Of a stretch of 64,000 nt of DNA, positions 58,709 through 64,000 are shown in pieces; position 1 is the stretch's first letter; the number at the start of each line of letters is the position of its first letter. The stretch is taken from positions 18,685,718-18,749,717 of the forward strand of contig JALGPY010000004.1 of NCBI GenBank assembly GCA_023055425.1. The letters are read 5' to 3'. Source of the DNA: Linanthus parryae (lineage: Eukaryota > Streptophyta > Magnoliopsida > Ericales > Polemoniaceae). A program made the translations under genes and the position numbers. Below the pieces are notes generated by a model, which searched no databases, was not told the DNA's origin, and saw only the letters and a program-made list of their open reading frames with translations.

Positions 58709-60134
58709 TGTAGAGTTTTGATCATGGATACGCTGCGGAAAAAAAATTTGTCCATGCAATACCCTCCAAGGATCATAGGAAAAGATACATAACGATGGTT
58801 AGGGAAGAAATCAAGTTACACACCTTAGGGTTTCTCCTGTGATGACATGTAACGTGAATTCTGTCACGTTCTCTATAGTTGATCCACGCCTAGAGTTGAG
58901 ATCTAGATCTTCCTTCTCATTTGTGCTAGCCCGGAACGGAGGAAGAGGAAGAAGAAATCACACAACACGAGGCAACAAGGAGGGGCGGCCTCCTTTTTGG
59001 GCCGACGGGAAGGGGGGGCGGCAAGGGGGGCGGACGGCTCCTCTTGCTTGCTTTATCTCTCTCCTTTTGTTCTCTCCCACTCAAGTTATGAACTAAAGGC
59101 TCATAAGTTTGGGAAGGAAGGAAGGAGCATCCTCTATGTAGTCCAGCAAATCCTTGCCAGCTACCTAAAGGACCCATTCTAGTCCTACTAGAATTCGGTT
59201 TAGTACCTTCCTTGCAAATTAGTCCTACTAAGTTTTTTAAGGTGTTGCAAAGTGATCCTTCTAATTAATTAATCCTATTAATTAATTCCCAAATCTAGTT
59301 CAACTCTATATAGCGTGTGACCCCATAGGTTCTATCTAGTTGGTAGCACCAATTTGCTAATATGGAGCGGTTTCTAGCAAAACATTCATTCTTGCCAACT
59401 AATAGAATAGTCATTCGACAAACCTTGTACAAGTAATTGTCTCATCCCTTTGTCTCTATATCCGGATTGGACACGAGACATACAAGTCACACTCGTATAT
59501 CCAATCCATAGTTTCTCGATCCATGGGAATAGCATTATTCGTGTAAATAACATCAATATCCCATATTGATTTATTTGATTCTGGCAAGACATTCTATAAG
59601 CACTATCCCTCGAGTGGGATAGGATATTTGCTCCCGTTATGTGGGAGGGACAAATTCTATGTACGTCCACTACGATATCTAAGCGTGCTTCTTATTGTAT
59701 CCAGTACACGCCTTTACAACTACCCAGTTACGGTGCAACGTTTGACGCTACCAAAATCACAATAATCCACAATCAGAATATATAGCGACTTCAAGTCTAA
59801 GGATGACAATACCATTGCACCACGGGAAGCACTTGTGACTTAACATAACGTGTATGTAGCCTTCTCGGAGATGGGTCAATCCGGTGCGCCATTACCCTTA
59901 ATGCACACCCTTGTTTTGGATCATGATATCTCCATATCAATCCAACCCCATATTAGTCTATAGATGATTGTCCCATTAATCATTACACTGGACTAGGGGT
60001 TTTTTGAGATAAACAACACAATTGTAAATCTAAGGACTTCATTTTATTAAATATCCCATAAATAATACAATGAATGTTCTAGCCAAAATAAATTCATACT
60101 AAACTAGATTGCCTCTAGGGCATCTATTCCAACA
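58709..60134 (-). repeat. LTR-D (outermost right; 5' LTR of the original insertion)
   Basis: 1426 bp, starting TGTTGGAATAGATGCC at 60134 on the minus strand beside the TSD. It is the most diverged of the four, with several private changes. It shares GGCTCATAAG and CTATAGTTGATCC with LTR-A against B and C. Its TATA position is mutated (CTACATAGAGG). Confidence 0.95.
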
Positions 60135-60139
60135 TCTGT
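60135..60139. repeat. Target-site duplication of the copia array, right copy (TCTGT)
   Basis: Exact repeat of 37524-37528, directly after the end of LTR-D. Confidence 0.92.
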
Positions 60140-60650
60140 CACCTCACAAACAAAACAATTCAACTTAAGCCATCACTATCCACAAACCAATTAAATAACC
60201 ACCTCCATTCTAAACCACCAAACTACCAAGTGCACCACCACACTCTCCTTACTCCCACATCCTGCAATCTCTCTACCAATTCGACCAAAAACCAGGCCAA
60301 AAACCATCAGTCACCCACCGATCGATCATAAACCCATAGAAACCACCTTACTCCATCAACAACCAACAACCAGCTTTAACCAAACTACCAACACTACCAG
60401 GATCTCCATTCTCCACCTTAGCCATCAACACCATACAACCCCGTAACCTACTTAGCAATCCATAACTAAAATACATACTCCTCCAACCAATTAACCACTT
60501 GAAAATACAAGGAACCCACATGCATACCTAAAACACCTCTGCTATAACCATCAGACTACCCTACCCAGTCCAATTAACCACCTAATTCCCCTTCAACCAC
60601 ATAAACAGGAACCACCATCAACTTTCCAGAACATTGAAACAAATCTAAGC
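60140..60650 (+). other. A/C-rich noncoding flank (possible continuation of the Tat LTR)
   Basis: Strongly A- and C-rich on the plus strand (many CCA, ACC and AAC triplets), with no long open frame. It should continue the sequence interrupted at 37528, which has a similar composition. It contains the first copy of a 159-bp direct repeat (60342-60500). Confidence 0.4.
60342..60500 (+). repeat. 159-bp direct repeat, copy 1
   Basis: ACCACCTTACTCCATCA to TTAACCACTT. It is collinear without indels with 62782-62940, 2440 bp to the right, with scattered substitutions. Confidence 0.85.
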
Positions 60651-62219
60651 ACATGAACCTGCAGAAAAACCCAGCACAGCAAATCGTAGAGAAGAATAAA
60701 GAACGAAGAAGAATCAGAGAAGAAGAAAAGATTGCAATAGCCAGTGGCTTTAGTGCGACAGGCCGAGCCTTTCATACGAGTGGAAAAACTTATCCAAATC
60801 TCAGCAACTCCTTTGGTGCGAATATAAGCATCCTCCTTGCTCACTCAAATGAGTGTATTCATGCAAAAGCACCATTGCTTTCGTGCAAATGAGTTCTCTC
60901 CAAGCGGCTGACTTGGGGAAAAAGTGGAATAAAGAGAAGTGTTATGAAGAAAGAAGATGCGGGCCTCTCTATTTCAACAGCTAGGTTCTGCAAAGAGGGC
61001 CAATCATTAATTAATGATGGCTAATTATTCTCAATCATGGAATTCTCCCACAACCTTGGAGGGTGAAAGTGAAATAGGGAATTTTGGTACCCCCAATGGG
61101 TATGAAGGCAAAAGGGGCTAATTTGGGGATATTCTCTACATTCTATAACATCATTCTACACAATTCTTCATTTGACAATACTTCATCATTCACGAAGAGA
61201 CGGAAGAACGAGGAGAAGAACGAAGACGAGGAAGCTCCGATTCAACGTTTGATTTCTTCTTCCCTCTATTAATCTTTAATACGGATAAACTTAATTGATT
61301 TGCTAGTATTTCTATAAGTAGCTAGAAATTTTCTAGGCCTCTCTAGAGAGCCTAGGTTCTATGTAGACGGTTGATTTTCCCAGATTTAGACATATTTTAA
61401 TTCTTATTGGATTCGATTTTATCAATTGAATGTTAGCTTCTTGATATTTTTGATTACCCAAGTCTATTAGAACGAGCAGGGTATGATTTGATATTCAACG
61501 AAATTAGGGTTTATTTCATGAATCATCTCCTTGCTAAAAGTCAATGTTTGTTTTAGTTATTGGTCATATTCTGCGATTATTCCTTAGCAAGAATGGAGTA
61601 ATTAACCGGACTTAATAATTAGCTAGCGAGTGCATGAAAGAGACTTAGACCTCGTTGTTATGAGATATAAACAATGATGTCGAATCACTGAGACTGAAAA
61701 GAGAAGTGAGTACGATTGGCATATACGCTAGGAGATTTTGACTTTTTTCGTGCAACGATGGACCCACATGACCTGCTGTCCTGCAAGTAGTTAGCCTATT
61801 AGAACGGACCGGTAGACGTAGGTGGAACAACATGACACTAGGTAAACCGTGATGAAAACGACATGAGATTGTCATTACTGTTACCCGGCTTGACTACAAT
61901 AGAGTTAACGTGTTACATAGTTGAACTGGAAATTTTCTGCAGCCCTTGGTGATCTAGAGACTGTTTGATGTCTCCATATTAGTTCTTGAAATATGAAAAT
62001 CCAAGAAGATTAGTATAGTTTGTTATTTCAGTTTCAGTGGCTTGATTGGGGGCGACAACCTTTTAAGTCACAAATTCTTTCTCCTAGTTTTTGTGCTTAA
62101 CTAACAACTTAGCTAAATAATCTTAAGCTAAGCCTCGTGGGATCGATAACTCAAGGCTGAAATACCACCCCTATATTACTTGACCGTGCACTTGCGCATA
62201 CACGTTAGAAATTGTGTCA
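60651..62219 (+). mobile_element. Athila-like LTR (right end firm, left end uncertain)
   Basis: The right end is set by GTGTCA (62214-62219) followed by AGTTTTTGACGCCGTTACCG, the typical LTR/PBS junction of Athila elements. Motifs towards the end (TTAGCCTATTAGAACG, GTTACCCGGC, ACTTGACCGTGCACTTGCG) follow the same order as in the LTR at 24721-26284. Short open frames such as 60653-60892 and 61084-61272 show no domain. The left end could be anywhere from about 60500 to 61080. Confidence 0.5.
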
Positions 62220-62225
62220 AGTTTT

Positions 62226-62243
62226 TGACGCCGTTACCGGGGA
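62226..62243 (+). other. Primer-binding site of Athila-like element
   Basis: TGACGCCGTTACCGGGGA, two substitutions from TGGCGCCGTTGCCGGGGA. The latter is the tRNA-Asp-type PBS of Athila and Tat elements. Confidence 0.85.
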
Positions 62244-62419
62244 CAGCGGTAGATTATTTTGGTAGGAATTGGTCTAGAGTACTTTATTGTAATTTTTTTA
62301 TTTGTTTATATTTTTGTGGTTCACGGGTATCTTGTGAGTTTGTTTTCCCAGGGACACATGAAGCAGGAGACAGAATGAGCATGTGGAGCGATGGTGATTA
62401 TGTGGGAAAATCTATGTAA

Positions 62420-62860
62420 CCCTACTATTGTGCTAAATGTAAAATTTGGCACACATATGCCACATGCTTAATGATTTTGTTCTATAAATGCAAGAAGGAT
62501 CACAATTATGAAGACGGATGGATATTTCATCCACCCCAGCTTCATCAGAACCAAGAATCATCAGCGAGTATGGAAGAACGACGCAGTATTATGGAGGACA
62601 TCCAAGTTCTTGCCAAGTTTTTGTCTATGGTTACACGTGCCACAAGAGGATTCAGCCACATGTATGGAATACTTGAGGGAGATGATAAAGAAAATAATGA
62701 AACGAGTAGAGAAATTGGAACTCTAAGCGGAAGCGAAATAAGGTTTTCAAGAGCCCAAGAGGACCCCCTTGTCACAAGAGGACCACCTTACTCCATCACC
62801 AACCAACAAGCTGCTGTAACCAAACTACCAACACCACCAGGACCTCCATTCTCCACCTAA
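62420..62860 (+). CDS. Short ORF after the Athila-like PBS, unknown function
   Basis: Open frame from just after a TAA at 62417 to the TAA at 62858, with an internal ATG at 62471 (129 codons from there). It starts YYCAKCKIWHTYATC and continues FYKCKKDHNYEDGW, a run of Cys and His (CxxC, H, C, C, H) that could bind zinc. A helical, charged middle follows (MEERRSIMEDIQVLAKFLSM, LEGDDKENNETSREIG), then a Pro-rich end (TKLPTPPGPPFST). It sits where gag would begin but does not resemble Athila gag. It may be a fragment of a captured or degenerate gene. The last 79 bases overlap the direct repeat. Confidence 0.4.
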   Translation, partial: PYYCAKCKIWHTYATCLMILFYKCKKDHNYEDGWIFHPPQLHQNQESSASMEERRSIMEDIQVLAKFLSMVTRATRGFSHMYGILEGDDKENNETSREIGTLSGSEIRFSRAQEDPLVTRGPPYSITNQQAAVTKLPTPPGPPFST

Positions 62861-62940
62861 GACATCAACACCATAAAACCCAGCGGCCTATTTAGCAATC
62901 TATAACTAACCTACAAACTCCTCCAACCAATAAACCACTT
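62782..62940 (+). repeat. 159-bp direct repeat, copy 2
   Basis: Collinear with 60342-60500. Its right edge is exactly where the inverted-repeat element begins (62941), so the original repeat may be longer and continue beyond the window. Confidence 0.85.
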
Positions 62941-64000
62941 AGAGTATCTTCCACAGTTGAAATCAAATATTACACAAAATCCTATATTTGGTGGAGAGAA
63001 ATGGTTCGGCCTCCCACAGTTGACGCTGAAAAACACCATTTTACCATTTTTAGTGGAAAATAACACTTTTGGTCTCCCACAGTTTTCACCAATTTTTACA
63101 TCAGGTTGTTGTTTCACCATTTCATCAAATTTAACGAATGGTGTTTTTGGCCTCGCACAACAAATCATCAAATTTATCACCAAATCATGAATTCCATAAC
63201 TATCAAAATAAAAAAAATATATTATTACCAAAACAATATTACACGAAATTGAAAAATAATTAAATAACACTTCAAAAAGTCTAATTGACCAGTCTAATTT
63301 ATATGGCCATGATTATCCCACAAGTGTGCAATAAGTCTTTCTTCTTACTTCGTTATGAGCTCCTTAGTTTATCAATTCTCGATGTCGACCTAGAAATTGG
63401 ATAAAAGTTGAATTAGTGATATCCCTTGCAACCTCAGCATGCGGTACAGATGGTGAACTTTCATAATCAAAATTTATGAGAATGTTACTTTGTTCTTCAT
63501 TATGCTTTCTTCATTTTCTTAGTTTGATTATGTATTTTTCTTTCATGCTAAAAATTTGACATATTTTTATTTTTATAAATTTATTATTAATGCATAGTTC
63601 ACGTCGTCATTTTTGTTTATTTTTTATTCTCTATCACTAAGATTAATTATATTAGTCGCCAAAAATAATTTGGAACACTAGTCATCTGTAAAATATGACA
63701 TTATCTCTCCAATTATATAAAAGTAATGTAAAAATATGTCATAAACACTAATTAAAAAATTGGTGTAGATTACACCAAATTTGATTTTTGCCATCAAATT
63801 TGAAGGTAAATATAGGATTTGGTGATATATGATAGGATTTGGGGGTACTGTGGGAGATGCGCCACACAATTTAAAAAAGTTTACACCAAATATAGGATTT
63901 GGTGATTTGGTGTTTTTTTGGTCAACGACTGTGGGAGGCCGACAAAAAATCACAATTATTTTGGTGATTTGATGATTTGGTGTTTTGTTATGGGAGGCCA
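62941..64000. mobile_element. DNA-transposon-like inverted repeat structure, possibly PIF/Harbinger-type MITE, right end outside window
   Basis: The left edge reads TTA then GAGTATCTTCCACAGT, close to the GAGCATCTCCAACAGT-type ends and TTA target of plant PIF/Harbinger MITEs. Inside, GGCCTCCCACAGT-like motifs recur at 63008, 63071 and 63149 on the plus strand. They recur inverted at 63847 (ACTGTGGGAGATGCGCC), 63928 and 63989. Both arms also share CAAATCCTATATTTGG-like sequence in opposite orientation. The middle (63200-63660) is A/T-rich. No transposase is seen. It may be two nested copies. Confidence 0.5.

Larger units (their letters stand above)
37529..60134 (-). mobile_element. Tandem copia array: four LTRs and three internal regions
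   Basis: Head-to-tail array on the minus strand: LTR-A 37529-38955, internal 1 38956-44588, LTR-B 44589-46013, internal 2 46014-51648, LTR-C 51649-53073, internal 3 53074-58708, LTR-D 58709-60134. The period is 7060 bp between LTR-B, LTR-C and LTR-D starts. Internals 2 and 3 differ at only a few positions seen by eye; internal 1 is more diverged. A 5-bp TSD (TCTGT) flanks only the outside. This is the expected product of unequal exchange between LTRs of one insertion, repeated at least twice. All copies are inactive. It is inserted in the Tat 3' LTR. Confidence 0.95.

Overview
This is plant nuclear DNA, and almost all of it is LTR retrotransposons. The evidence is Ty3/gypsy lineages known only from plants (Tekay/Del with a chromodomain, Athila, and Tat with a second RNase H), plant Ty1/copia elements primed from initiator tRNA-Met, and repeated nesting of one element in another. 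I found no convincing host gene, tRNA, rRNA or CRISPR. Nearly every coding region is broken, so most are called as pseudogenes. The species cannot be told from this window.

Layout. (1) 1-8995, minus strand: a decayed Tekay/Del gypsy element. From right to left it has a 2.2-kb LTR (6810-8995), a degenerate PBS, an unusual extra ORF (6573-5552), a leader, gag (4551-3330), protease, RT-RNase H, and integrase with chromodomain running off the left edge. The same LTR has a polypurine tract on its outer side (8996-9024), as if it was once also the 3' LTR of a second, deleted element. (2) About 9200-11720 and 23993-26284, plus strand: the 3' half of an Athila element (env-position ORF, UTR, PPT, 3' LTR). 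It is split by a gypsy-type LTR (11721-15118 and 23337-23992). That LTR is itself split by a complete copia element (15119-23331, TSD GGTGA). (3) 26285-27035, minus strand: the 3' scrap of another gypsy element. (4) 27036-37528, plus strand: a 5'-truncated Tat element with gag, PR, RT, RNase H, second RNase H and IN. It also has a 54/55-bp tandem repeat block, an antisense ORF, a PPT and the start of the 3' LTR. (5) 37529-60134, minus strand: a head-to-tail tandem array of one copia family, LTR-int-LTR-int-LTR-int-LTR, period 7060 bp. A single TSD (TCTGT) flanks the whole array. (6) 60135-64000: A/C-rich sequence, an Athila-like LTR with a good tRNA-Asp-type PBS, a short Cys/His-containing ORF, a 159-bp direct repeat, and a DNA-transposon-like inverted repeat that runs off the right edge.

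Most notable are the copia array and its readable history. One insertion of a copia element was expanded by LTR-LTR unequal exchange, then expanded again. All three internal regions share the same inactivating lesions, so the array grew by recombination and not by retrotransposition. Other points of interest are the satellite-like repeats and antisense ORF in the Tat element, and the extra ORF upstream of gag in the Tekay element.

All boundaries come from reading the sequence by eye. LTR ends supported by TSD, PBS or PPT are reliable to a base or two; the others are approximate and marked so.
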